64,000 bases of DNA from NCBI RefSeq assembly GCF_000172075.1, contig NZ_ABIC01000015.1:1-64000 (forward strand). The letters are read 5' to 3'. Below the pieces are notes generated by a model that made no database searches, was not told the origin of the DNA, and saw only the letters and a list, made by a program, of their open reading frames with translations. Below are positions 50,681-59,516 of the stretch, in pieces (position 1 is the stretch's first letter; every line of letters begins with the position of its first letter). The position numbers were made by a program, and so were the translations under genes. The stretch comes from Shewanella benthica KT99. GTDB lineage: Bacteria; Pseudomonadota; Gammaproteobacteria; Enterobacterales; Shewanellaceae.

Positions 50681-51519
50681 TATTTGGCTCCTTGCACACT
50701 GATATTTTTTGAATCGATTTGAGCGCTGATCCAGTTTGGCTTGCGCTTGTCGAAGAAGGCATTTAAGCCTTCCTGACCTTCATTTGATACCCGGATTCTG
50801 GCGATACATTCACTGGTATAATCTAGAGTCGCGTCATCGATAACGCCATCTTCGAGGCGAGATAGCAAGGTTTTCACCCATGTCATGCCTTGTGGGCTGT
50901 TCGCGAGCAGGGCTTGAATAATGGGCTCGGCGGCGGCCTCGAGATCGTCATTAATCTCGTGAATCACTTGCAGTTCCAGTGCCTTTTCGGCAGTAAATCG
51001 CTCGGCAGTCAACATGTAGCGACGCGAGGCACGTTGGCCCATGGCGCGTACCACATAAGGGCTGATAACCGCCGGGATGAGTCCGAGTTTCACTTCACTT
51101 AAGCAAAAACTGGCTCGCTCATTGGCGATGGCGATATCACAACAACAGATAAGCCCTAATGCGCCACCAAATGCTGCCCCCTGGACTAAGGCAATTGTGG
51201 GTTTAGGAAATTTATCTAAGGTCGACATCAGCTTGGCAAGCTCATTGGCATCACCCAAGTTTTGCTCAAAATCCATCTTGGCCTGCTTGCGCATCCAATT
51301 GAGATCGGCGCCTGCACTGAAGTTTTTACCATTGGCTTTCAGCACCAGTATCTGGCATTGGTCATTGGTCGCAAAATGATCGAGGGTTTGGATCATTTCG
51401 GTGATCATCACCTCATCGAAGGCATTATGCTTATCGGTTCGGTTGAGGATCATCTGTCCCACGCCATTACTCAGTTGGCATGAAATGTATGTAAAATTTT
51501 CTATCAATTGTGTCGTCAT
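50680..51519 (-). CDS. liuC: methylglutaconyl-CoA hydratase (enoyl-CoA hydratase family)
   Basis: LiuC hydrates 3-methylglutaconyl-CoA to HMG-CoA. The 279-residue crotonase-fold protein has KNFSAGADLNWM and AFGGALGLICCCDIAIA oxyanion-hole regions and LSEVKLGLIPAVISPYV with the catalytic glutamate. It lies between liuB and liuD on the same strand and overlaps liuD by one base. The assignment to the leucine pathway rests mainly on operon context. Confidence 0.93.
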   Translation of the reverse strand: MTTQLIENFTYISCQLSNGVGQMILNRTDKHNAFDEVMITEMIQTLDHFATNDQCQILVLKANGKNFSAGADLNWMRKQAKMDFEQNLGDANELAKLMSTLDKFPKPTIALVQGAAFGGALGLICCCDIAIANERASFCLSEVKLGLIPAVISPYVVRAMGQRASRRYMLTAERFTAEKALELQVIHEINDDLEAAAEPIIQALLANSPQGMTWVKTLLSRLEDGVIDDATLDYTSECIARIRVSNEGQEGLNAFFDKRKPNWISAQIDSKNISVQGAK

Positions 51520-51576
51520 GGTTCAGCACTCACAGCTTAGTCAATACCGCTTTATCGGTCAGGATGGCCAAGGCCA

Positions 51577-53184
51577 TTACATACGAAACACACCAAATTT
51601 GGTCTCTTCTATCGGCGCATTGAGCGCGGCAGATAAAGCTAAACCCACCACATCCCGGGTTTGTGCCGGATCGATAATGCCGTCATCCCACAAGCGTGCG
51701 CTGGCGTGGTAGGGGTGACCCTCTTTGTCGTATTGCTCGACGATAGGCGCGCGGAACTTTTGCTCTTCATCATCTGACCATTCGACACCCTTACGGGCTA
51801 AACCATCACGTTTCACCGTGGCTAACACCCCAGCAGCCTGCTCGCCGCCCATCACAGAGATGCGTGCGTTGGGCCACATCCACATCATGGTAGGTTCGAA
51901 TGCGCGGCCACACATGCCGTAGTTCCCCGCGCCATAACTGCCACCTATGATGACGGTAAATTTAGGCACCTTGGCACAAGACACTGCCATAACCATCTTG
52001 GCACCGTGTTTGGCTATGCCTTCATGTTCGTATTTTTTACCTACCATGAAGCCGGTGATATTTTGCAGGAACAAGAGAGGGATCTTGCGCTGACAACAGA
52101 TCTCAATAAAGTGGGCACCTTTCAGGGCCGACTCCGAAAAAAGTATGCCGTTGTTGGCGATAATACCTATGGGATAACCGTGAATACGGGCGAAGCCACA
52201 GACTAAGGTGTTGCCGTAGTTGGCCTTAAACTCATCGAAATCTGAGTCATCGACTACGCGGGCGATGACTTCCCTGACATCGTATGGCTTCTTTAGATCT
52301 GTGCCGACGATGCCGTAGAGCTCATTGATATCGAACTTAGGCGGTTTCACCGGACTGAGCTGGGTTACAATTGTCTTCTGATGATTCAAACGAGTAATGG
52401 CTTTACGTGCCAACTCTAATGCATGGTCATCATTTTGCGCCAAATGATCGGCAACCCCGGAGATCTTAGTGTGTACCTCGGCGCCGCCGAGCTCTTCTGC
52501 TGTGACCTCTTCACCGGTTGCCGCCTTTACCAGAGGTGGTCCGGCGAGGAAGATGGTGCCTTGTTTTTTGACGATAATGGACTCATCTGCCATGGCTGGT
52601 ACATAGGCGCCACCTGCGGTACATAAGCCCATGACCACGGCAATTTGAGGAATGCCTTTGGCTGACATCTGTGCCTGATTGTAGAAGATGCGACCGAAAT
52701 GGTCTCTGTCTGGGAATACTTCATCCTGGCGGGGCAGGTAGGCGCCGCCGGAATCGACCAGATAGATGCAAGGCAGGTGACAGCGACTGGCAATCTCCTG
52801 CGCTCGCAAGTGTTTCTTAACCGTGACTGGATAGTAAGTGCCGCCTTTTACCGTGGCATCGTTGGCGATGATCATGCATTCGACGCCGCTAACACGGCCT
52901 ATCCCGGCAATAACGCCGGCAGCAGGAATGACATCTTCATATAATTCATAGGCGGCGAATTGGGAGAGCTCAAGAAACGGCGAGCCGGGGTCGAGCAGCT
53001 TCTCGACCCTTTGTCGGGGTAACATCTTACCCCTGGACAGGTGGCGCTGACGGGCAACTATCCCGCCGCCCAGTTCAATCTGTTGCAGCTTGAGTTTAAG
53101 ATCTTCAACCAGGGCTGCCATGTCTTCATGCTTTGCCTTGAATTCATCACTGCGGGAATTTATACGACTGCTAAGTTGCGTCAC
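51577..53184 (-). CDS. liuB: methylcrotonyl-CoA carboxylase carboxyltransferase beta subunit
   Basis: LiuB is the carboxyltransferase half of methylcrotonyl-CoA carboxylase. I use the GTG at 53184 ([14 protein letters not shown]), because AAAAGGA is 8 bases before it and 535 residues is the family length; the frame can be extended to ATG 53223. Visible motifs are [39 protein letters not shown] and the second crotonase half [16 protein letters not shown]. It is between liuA and liuC. Confidence 0.95.
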   Translation of the reverse strand: MTQLSSRINSRSDEFKAKHEDMAALVEDLKLKLQQIELGGGIVARQRHLSRGKMLPRQRVEKLLDPGSPFLELSQFAAYELYEDVIPAAGVIAGIGRVSGVECMIIANDATVKGGTYYPVTVKKHLRAQEIASRCHLPCIYLVDSGGAYLPRQDEVFPDRDHFGRIFYNQAQMSAKGIPQIAVVMGLCTAGGAYVPAMADESIIVKKQGTIFLAGPPLVKAATGEEVTAEELGGAEVHTKISGVADHLAQNDDHALELARKAITRLNHQKTIVTQLSPVKPPKFDINELYGIVGTDLKKPYDVREVIARVVDDSDFDEFKANYGNTLVCGFARIHGYPIGIIANNGILFSESALKGAHFIEICCQRKIPLLFLQNITGFMVGKKYEHEGIAKHGAKMVMAVSCAKVPKFTVIIGGSYGAGNYGMCGRAFEPTMMWMWPNARISVMGGEQAAGVLATVKRDGLARKGVEWSDDEEQKFRAPIVEQYDKEGHPYHASARLWDDGIIDPAQTRDVVGLALSAALNAPIEETKFGVFRM

Positions 53185-53261
53185 GGTTGCAATCCTTTTG
53201 AGAAAACTGAGATCAAATGACAATGCTCAATGAATACAGGCATCGTCTCTGTGTGGTGGAG

Positions 53262-54431
53262 CTACTTAGATTCGTTGAACAGCTCGCGGCCGATTAACAT
53301 GCGGCGGATCTCCGAGGTGCCGGCGCCAATTTCATAGAGCTTGGCATCACGCAGGAGTCGGCCCGTCGCATATTCGTTGACGTAACCGTTACCGCCTAGC
53401 AGCTGAATCGCATCCAGTGCCATCTTAGTGGCGAGCTCGGCGGAGTAGAGAATGGCACCGGCGGCATCTTTACGCGTGGTTTCGCCTCGGTCACAAGACT
53501 TGGCCACATTGTAGACATAAGACTTAGCCGCGTTCATGCCGGTATACATGTCGGCAAGTTTGCCCTGTACCAGTTGGAATTCTCCGATTGATTTGCCGAA
53601 TTGCTCACGCTCATGAATATAAGGAATGACGATATCCATACAGGCGTTCATTATTCCCAGGGGACCGCCGGATAGCACCACACGTTCGTAATCCAGGCCT
53701 CTCATCAATACTTTTATGCCCTTGTTCAGGCCACCGAGTATGTTTTCGGCTGGTACTTCGCAATCCTGGAAAACCAGTTCACAGGTGTTAGAACCACGCA
53801 TGCCGAGCTTGTCGAGTTTCTGCGCCGTGCTAAAACCCTTAGAATCTCGGTCGACGATAAACGCCGTGATACCGTGGGCACCCTTGTGCAGATCTGTCTT
53901 AGCATAGACGACATAGGTTTGCGCATCGGGACCGTTGGTGATCCACATCTTGTTGCCGTTGAAGATGTATCTGTCACCTTCTTTACGAGCGTGCAGCTTC
54001 ATGGATACCACATCTGAACCTGCATTCGGCTCACTCATGGCCAGTGCGCCTATGTGCTCACCGCTGATTAATTTCGGCAGATACTTGGCTTTTTGCTCGG
54101 CATTACCGTTGCGGTTAATTTGGTTAACACACAGGTTAGAGTGGGCGCCGTAGCTAAGACCAATCGAGGCCGATGCGCGGGAAATTTCTTCCATGGCAAC
54201 CACGTGGGCTAGATAGCCCATGTCGGCGCCGCCATATTCTTCAGATACTGTTACACCCAGCAAGCCCATATCACCTAGTACTGGCCAGAGATCATTAGGG
54301 AATGCGTTGTCTGCATCTGTCTTTGCTGCGATGGGGGCAATTTCATTGGCGGCAAAGTTCTGCACTGCATCACGCAGCATGTTGACATCTTCGCCTAGGC
54401 CGAAATTAAGAGATGAGTAGAGTTGAGTCAT
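53262..54431 (-). CDS. liuA: isovaleryl-CoA dehydrogenase
   Basis: LiuA oxidises isovaleryl-CoA to 3-methylcrotonyl-CoA with FAD, passing electrons to ETF. The 389-residue protein has [20 protein letters not shown] (acyl-CoA dehydrogenase signature 1) and [12 protein letters not shown] with [14 protein letters not shown] (signature 2). The [10 protein letters not shown] motif places the IVD-type catalytic glutamate, which is one reason to call IVD rather than another acyl-CoA dehydrogenase. It is the first structural gene after liuR, separated by tandem 13-bp repeats. Confidence 0.95.
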   Translation of the reverse strand: MTQLYSSLNFGLGEDVNMLRDAVQNFAANEIAPIAAKTDADNAFPNDLWPVLGDMGLLGVTVSEEYGGADMGYLAHVVAMEEISRASASIGLSYGAHSNLCVNQINRNGNAEQKAKYLPKLISGEHIGALAMSEPNAGSDVVSMKLHARKEGDRYIFNGNKMWITNGPDAQTYVVYAKTDLHKGAHGITAFIVDRDSKGFSTAQKLDKLGMRGSNTCELVFQDCEVPAENILGGLNKGIKVLMRGLDYERVVLSGGPLGIMNACMDIVIPYIHEREQFGKSIGEFQLVQGKLADMYTGMNAAKSYVYNVAKSCDRGETTRKDAAGAILYSAELATKMALDAIQLLGGNGYVNEYATGRLLRDAKLYEIGAGTSEIRRMLIGRELFNESK

Positions 54432-54491
54432 TGCTTGTGTCCTGTCAATTTCTTAAATCTTTAATGAGTAGATTTTTATTATTGTTGGTAT

Positions 54492-54543
54492 TTTAGTTAG
54501 TAACTTTAGTTAGTAACTTTAGTTAGTAACTTTAGTTGGTTAC
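54492..54543. repeat. four 13-bp tandem repeats between liuR and liuA
   Basis: TTTAGTTAGTAAC occurs three times exactly (54492-54530) and once with two changes (54531-54543). The array is in the liuR-liuA gap, so copy number could alter spacing or readthrough from liuR into the catabolic genes. No known motif was recognised. Confidence 0.85.
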
Positions 54544-54578
54544 TGATCTTTATAACTTGGGTTTGTCATTACTGGTGT

Positions 54579-54977
54579 TTATTTTTCTTGCAGTGCCAGT
54601 GCCGTCCTACATTGCTGCTCGGCAGAATTTAGCTCCATCAAGACAACCTTGATGTCATCCATCTGCTGCTGCAGAGATGACTTCTTATCTTCGACGAGAT
54701 CTAACATGGTCTGAAGTTGTGAACTGCTGTTCTTATCGGCATCGTAGAGTTCGAATAGACGGCGAGTCTCGGCGAGGGAAAAGCCTAGGCGTTTCCCTCT
54801 GAGGATCAGTTTAAGACGCACCCTATCTTTTGGCCCATAGACGCGAGTTTGCCCACGACGCTTTGGCTTAAGCAAGCCCTGATCTTCATAGAAACGGATA
54901 CTACGCGTGGTAATATCAAACTCTTTGGAGAGATCGCTAATAGAGTAAGTTGTCTGGGGGCTCTGATTTTCACTCAT
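54579..54977 (-). CDS. liuR: MerR-family transcriptional regulator of leucine catabolism
   Basis: LiuR represses branched-chain acid and leucine catabolic genes in many proteobacteria. The 132-residue protein has an N-terminal MerR helix-turn-helix (YSISDLSKEFDITTRSIRFY, EDQGLLKPKRRGQTRVYGP) and a C-terminal coiled-coil (LDLVEDKKSSLQQQMDDIK). It lacks the metal-binding cysteines of MerR itself. It heads the liu operon; a TTTACGTAAA palindrome lies 46 bases upstream. Function is by family and position. Confidence 0.9.
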   Translation of the reverse strand: MSENQSPQTTYSISDLSKEFDITTRSIRFYEDQGLLKPKRRGQTRVYGPKDRVRLKLILRGKRLGFSLAETRRLFELYDADKNSSSQLQTMLDLVEDKKSSLQQQMDDIKVVLMELNSAEQQCRTALALQEK

Positions 54978-55022
54978 AAAAAAATACCATAATATTTAAC
55001 TTTTCCGGAACGATATATGAAG

Positions 55023-55045
55023 TTTACGTAAAGGTAAAGGTAAAG
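55023..55045. promoter_or_regulatory. candidate LiuR operator with direct repeats
   Basis: The palindrome TTTACGTAAA (55023-55032) is followed by GGTAAA, GGTAAA repeats to 55045. It lies just upstream of liuR and resembles reported LiuR boxes, so autoregulation is likely. Inference from pattern only. Confidence 0.5.
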
Positions 55046-55154
55046 GCCGTTTTGAACATTGAATTTTTAATCAGCATTGCGCGGATGAACGTCAAGCAAA
55101 TATGCCACTCGGATAAGAGACTAAGCTTGAGGTGCGAGTTAAGAGCTAGGCACT

Positions 55155-56612
55155 CATACGTAGGATCTTAAGCAAAAACTCAATATCTACATGATTAACC
55201 AATGTTATTTAATAAAAGTTGGAAGTTGTACTCATCTCATGATCAAATAGTAAGTGCGAACCACTAATCAAAAATGAGAGAGCACAAGATGAATTTTAAC
55301 GCGATTCCTAAGCAACTGACAAGTGTTCTTAACTCATGCAACATCACTCAATTAGCCAAACAGTGTCATTTCATGCAGCGGATGCGCAACATTTCACCCA
55401 TGCAGTTGGTGCTGGCAATCCTCAATACTTTGGGAACCAGAACCAATATTAACCTTGCTGATATTCATAAGAATTTATGCAGCCAACATGACATCGGGAT
55501 CAACTATAAGCCCTTGCATAATAAACTAAAAAACCAGAGTTAACTCAACTGCTTAGGACTCTTGTCGAACAAGCCGCTAACGAGTGGCTACTCGAGTTAG
55601 TGCATAGAGTATTACCGAGTGAATACCCCTTTAAGTCGATAGAGGCTCATGATGCTAGCTCCCTCAAATTGCACATTGGTTTAACTAAAGAGTTTCCCGG
55701 CCGATTCACCAAGACTCACCCGGCAGCCATGGAGTGACACGTGACCACGGATTTGATGTCTGGTCATTACAATTATCTGGGTATTTCTCCCGATTCAGAA
55801 AGTGAGCGGCACTATAATCCCTTTGCTTATGAAATACAGGACACCTTGCTGCTCATGGACGCGGGTTACTTTAATATTGATTACTGCTATCAAGCAGACA
55901 AACACGGTGGTCATGTAATTATGCGAACCAATGGTAAAATTAATCCCGATATAAAAGCGGCTTTTGATAGCCAAGGACTTGCGATAGAAGGGTTAATCGG
56001 TAAAAAATTAAAGCAACTTAAATGGCATCGAGAGCAAATAATCGACCTCGATGTTCAGTGGAAAAGCAAGCCAGGAACTCATCGATTAATCGCCTTCTGG
56101 GATAGAAATAAATCGGCGATTGGTTACCTCATCACCAACCTAAAGCGAGCACAATTCAGCGCTGATAAAGTAAGTGAATTATATGGGTTGCGCTGGCAAA
56201 TAGAATTATTCTTCAAGGAGTTAAAGTCCTACAGCGGTTTAAAAACCTTCAATACTCGAGATAAAAGCATTGCCGAAAGTCTCGTGTGGGCGAGCATGCT
56301 TACCTTACTATTAAAGCGCTTTATCGCGAGGGCGAGCGGCCTAATACACCAAGTGACTATATCTACGACAAAAAGTCGCACGGTGTGCAAACGATTGGCT
56401 GCCTGACATTTTAAAAGCACTGTTATCTGGACGTGAATACAGGATCAAAAAGACACTAAGGAAATGGTGCCGTTACTTCAGTGAGTATGCTTGCCGCGCT
56501 CATCCTAAAAGAGATAATCAGACGCTTTTTGTACAACTAACAGAAACTCATGGCTGAGAATGTATAACCCCTCATATTTAAAGGGCTACAGCTCCTTAAG
56601 GACTAACATATG
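55155..56612 (+). mobile_element. IS4-family insertion sequence, copy 2 (1458 bp)
   Basis: Nearly identical to 24647-26103: about seven substitutions plus a one-base insertion around 56370. The ends are CATACGTAGG and CTAACATATG. The flanks GCTAGGCACT and ACTTGAGCAT do not match, so there is no target duplication; the right flank is the end of an ISAs1-family element. This is what a nested insertion followed by a one-sided deletion would leave. Confidence 0.88.
55274..56557 (+). pseudogene. IS4-family DDE transposase copy 2, with additional frameshift
   Basis: Same layout as copy 1: ATG 55274, stop after A AAA AAC (55528-55534), TGA at 55735-55737, then the second and third DDE blocks (LLMDAGYF, YGLRWQIELFFKELK). 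One extra base near 56367 (CTACGACAAAAAG against CTACGCAAAAAG in copy 1) breaks the frame after TIST, so the C-terminal end is lost as well. It cannot make a full-length protein even with -1 recoding and TGA readthrough. Confidence 0.87.
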
Positions 56613-56651
56613 ACTTGAGCATAAAGTTCAATTTATAATGATCTTGCCGTG
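56613..56651 (-). mobile_element. 39-bp terminal remnant of an ISAs1-family element
   Basis: Reverse complement of 35252-35290 base for base, that is, the left end of the ISAs1-family element in the proS region. Its terminal CACGGC end abuts the acyl-CoA synthetase fragment, and the inner end abuts IS4 copy 2. It marks a second ISAs1 insertion that was later almost deleted. Confidence 0.88.
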
Positions 56652-57554
56652 GCACCGACCGCCATACGCGCCATAAAACGCGATGACCCTGATGGTGACT
56701 TCTTGAGGGACGTCGATCTGTCTTGCTTGAAAACCCTGTTTCTGGCGGGGGAGCGCTGCGATCCCGATACCTTACTCTGGGCCGAAGCGCGGCTGAAAAA
56801 ACCAGTGATCGATCACTGGTGGTAGACTGAAACGGGCTGGCCCGTGGCAGCTAACTTGATGGGGACTGCGCCGGTGAAGGTAAAACCTGGTTCGCTGGCA
56901 TTGGCTGTGCCAGGCTTTAGGGTCGAAGTGCTCGATGAGTTGGGGGAGATAGTGCCTGCAGGGCAATCGGGAAATGTGGTGATCAAGTTACCTCTGCCAC
57001 CCGGGGCATTCACCACACTTTGGCACAATGAAGCCCGATATCTCGACAGTTATTTATCCATGTATCCGGGTTACTACCTTACCGGAGATGCAGGCTACAT
57101 GGATGAAGATGGATATCTCTATATCATGAGTCGCATCGATGACATCATCAATGTCGCCGGTCATCGACTCTCGACCGGGCGCTTCGAAGAGGTCTTGTGT
57201 CAACATGAGGCGGTTGCCGAAGTCGCAGTCATCGGCGTAGAGGATAAATTAAAGGGCCAATTGCCTCTGGGTTTAGTGGTATTAAAGAAGGGCGTAAACT
57301 TAAGTGATGAGGACTTGCATCGAGAGTTAATTGCCTTGGTGAGAGCACAGATCGGTCCGGTGGCCTCTTTTCGTCTGGTCAGTGTCATTCAAAAACTGCC
57401 TAAGACGCGCTCGGGCAAAGTACTGCGAGGGACCATGAGGAAAATAGCCGATAACCAGAGTTATAAGATGCCGGCGACCATCGAAGATCCTCATACTTTA
57501 GACCTGGTTCGCAATACGCTCACACGCATGGGGTATGCGGACTCCCTAGTGTGA
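56652..57554 (+). pseudogene. acyl-CoA synthetase (PrpE/ACSS3-like), 5'-truncated
   Basis: The frame starts at APTAIRAIKRDDPDGDFLR (the adenylate-forming family segment after the P-loop), then has WW-stop-TETGWP where WWQTETGW is expected (TAG for CAG at 56823-56825). The remainder is intact with TGDAGYMDEDGYLYIMSRID, INVAGHRLSTGRFEE and the catalytic lysine in PKTRSGKVLRG, and ends at VRNTLTRMGYADSLV. About 300 N-terminal residues including the ATP site are missing. It was divergent from liuR and is now dead. Confidence 0.88.
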
Positions 57555-57582
57555 TCAGACCCTGCTAATCTAAGGGGGGGAT

Positions 57583-57615
57583 TCCTTCAATGCTAACGTG
57601 TTTAGCATTGAAGGA
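57583..57615. terminator. perfect 14-bp inverted repeat after the acyl-CoA synthetase fragment
   Basis: TCCTTCAATGCTAA (57583-57596) pairs with TTAGCATTGAAGGA (57602-57615) over a 5-nt loop. It lies 30 bases past the stop of the broken gene. There is no T-run, so it may be a bidirectional processing or termination hairpin. The stretch 57616-57841 holds no ORF; a TATAAT at about 57684-57689 may be the gnd -10 box. Confidence 0.5.
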
Positions 57616-57841
57616 TTATAGCTAAACATGAAACTAATTCGTCATTCAAGCGTAAAGCCTAGTAATTAACTTACCAAAGTCGGTATAATCTGCGCCAAAT
57701 ATAACCTATCGTCTACGCTCCTTAGATGAGCAGCCTCTTATAAAAGAGCGACTAATATTCTACCTGTCCTCGGGACTTGAATGGGTCTTAGTCAATAACA
57801 AGATAGGGTAAATTATCTCTGTGACCTGCGGAATTTAATCA

Positions 57842-59395
57842 ATGCAAAACCAAACCAAATTACATGATATCGGCGTTATTGGACTGGGTGTTATGGGCAA
57901 GAACCTTGCACTTAATATTGCCGATAACCAATACAGAGTCGCCGCGTTTGACCTCGATGCAGACAAGGTGCAAGGTGTTGTGCAACAAGAGAAATCTGAG
58001 CGCGCCGCCAGCCAGAAAGCCCAAGTACCTTTGCGTATCAATGGCTGTAATAATCTTTCTGAAATGTTATCTAGCCTCAAAAAACCGCGTATCTTGGTGC
58101 TATCAGTGCCAGCGGGTGCCCCTGTAGATGGTGTGTGTAATGCACTCATAGACGCGGGTATTGAGTCCGATGATATCGTTATCGATACGGGCAATAGCTT
58201 GTGGACCGACACTGTCGAGCGTGAAGCGCGTTACGCTAAGCAATTTATCTTCTTCAGCTGCGCCATATCCGGCGGTGAGATGGGCGCGCGTTTCGGCCCA
58301 TCATTGATGCCAAGCGGTGACATCAAGGCCTGGGATAGAATCAAACCTATCTGGGAAGCGATTGCGGCCAAAGTTGATGCCGAAACTGGCTTACCCATAG
58401 AGCGTCAGGAGCCGGGAAACCCGGTGATTGAAGGCGAGCCATGTACTACCTACATTGGCCCGGCAGGTTCTGGTCATTATGTGAAGATGGTGCATAACGG
58501 CATCGAATACGCTGACATGCAGCTTATCTGTGAAGCCTATCAGCTGCTCAGTGATGGCTTTGCCATGACGACGACTGAGATTGCCGACCTGTTTGATAAA
58601 TGGAATCAAGGCAGCCTGAATAGCTACTTGATGGAGATCAGCGCTGAAGTATTGAGACAGGCCGATCCTATTTCCGGTAAGCCTCTGGTTTCGATGATCC
58701 TCGATAAGGCAGGGCAGAAGGGCACAGGACTCTGGACTGCGGTCAGCAGCCTGCAGATAGGTTGCCCAGCCCCAACGATTGCCGAAGCCGTCTATGCTCG
58801 CGCCGTGAGTACCCAAAAACAGCAGAGACAGACATTGAGTCAACTGCTAAAAGGTCCAGCGGCCGAAAAGCCAACGGCTGCAGAGCGTGATGCTTTTATT
58901 GACCAGCTTGAAAATGCCCTCTATTGCGCCAAGATTGCCTGTTATGCCCAAGGCTTCCAGCTGATGGCTATGGCGGCGAAAGACAGAGGTTGGACGTTAA
59001 ACTTCGCCGAGATTGCCAAAATCTGGCGTGCCGGCTGTATTATCCGAGCCCGGTTGCTGCAATCTATCACTCAAGCCTATCAGGCTGCAACGAATGATGG
59101 CACTGAGTTGGACAACTTGTTGATGGCAGATGATTTCAGCATTGCCTTGTCTGAGAAACAACTGGATTGGCGTAAGGCTGTATCGGCGGCGGTACTTAAG
59201 GGCATTCCTGTGCCTTGTATCAGTTCGGCTCTGGCCTATTACGACAGCTATCGCTGTGAAACCTTGCCAGCTAGCCTGCTGCAGGGGCAGAGAGACTTCT
59301 TCGGTGCCCACACCTTTGAGCGCACCGATAAGCCAGCGGGTGAGAAGTATCACCTCAACTGGAGCCATGCTACCAGAGACTTGATTAAGGTCTAA
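57842..59395 (+). CDS. gnd: 6-phosphogluconate dehydrogenase, decarboxylating
   Basis: Gnd oxidises 6-phosphogluconate to ribulose 5-phosphate with NADP in the pentose phosphate pathway. The 517-residue protein is longer than the E. coli enzyme (468). The NADP motif IGVIGLGVMGKNLALNIAD is at the N-terminus, with the signature CAISGGEMGARFGPSLMPSG, VKMVHNGIEYADMQL (catalytic lysine) and DKAGQKGTGLWT. The tail is divergent. An alternative assignment to a related beta-hydroxyacid dehydrogenase is unlikely. A single-gene transcript closed by a strong terminator. Confidence 0.94.
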   Translation: MQNQTKLHDIGVIGLGVMGKNLALNIADNQYRVAAFDLDADKVQGVVQQEKSERAASQKAQVPLRINGCNNLSEMLSSLKKPRILVLSVPAGAPVDGVCNALIDAGIESDDIVIDTGNSLWTDTVEREARYAKQFIFFSCAISGGEMGARFGPSLMPSGDIKAWDRIKPIWEAIAAKVDAETGLPIERQEPGNPVIEGEPCTTYIGPAGSGHYVKMVHNGIEYADMQLICEAYQLLSDGFAMTTTEIADLFDKWNQGSLNSYLMEISAEVLRQADPISGKPLVSMILDKAGQKGTGLWTAVSSLQIGCPAPTIAEAVYARAVSTQKQQRQTLSQLLKGPAAEKPTAAERDAFIDQLENALYCAKIACYAQGFQLMAMAAKDRGWTLNFAEIAKIWRAGCIIRARLLQSITQAYQAATNDGTELDNLLMADDFSIALSEKQLDWRKAVSAAVLKGIPVPCISSALAYYDSYRCETLPASLLQGQRDFFGAHTFERTDKPAGEKYHLNWSHATRDLIKV

Positions 59396-59426
59396 CGACT
59401 CTTTGTGAGTCTCAGTTAAGACATAG

Positions 59427-59456
59427 AAAAAAGGCTTCCACGGGAAGCCTTTTTTG
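59427..59456. terminator. bidirectional terminator between gnd and the RluA-family gene
   Basis: AAAAAAGGCTTCC (59427-59439) pairs with GGAAGCCTTTTTT (59443-59455) over a 3-nt loop. The A-run on the left and T-run on the right mean it can terminate transcripts from either side. Confidence 0.9.
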
Positions 59457-59516
59457 TGCGCGTTAGCAATCGAGCTGTGTCATACAATTAATAGAAATCA
59501 CTCTTAAAAATCACTC

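Noticed and set aside
51401..51712. 103-residue plus-strand ORF spanning the liuC-liuB junction
   Set aside because: It mostly reads antisense to conserved liu genes and has no ribosome site or recognisable domain.
54492..54543. CRISPR-like array
   Set aside because: The units are 13 bp, contiguous and without spacers, so it is a simple tandem repeat.
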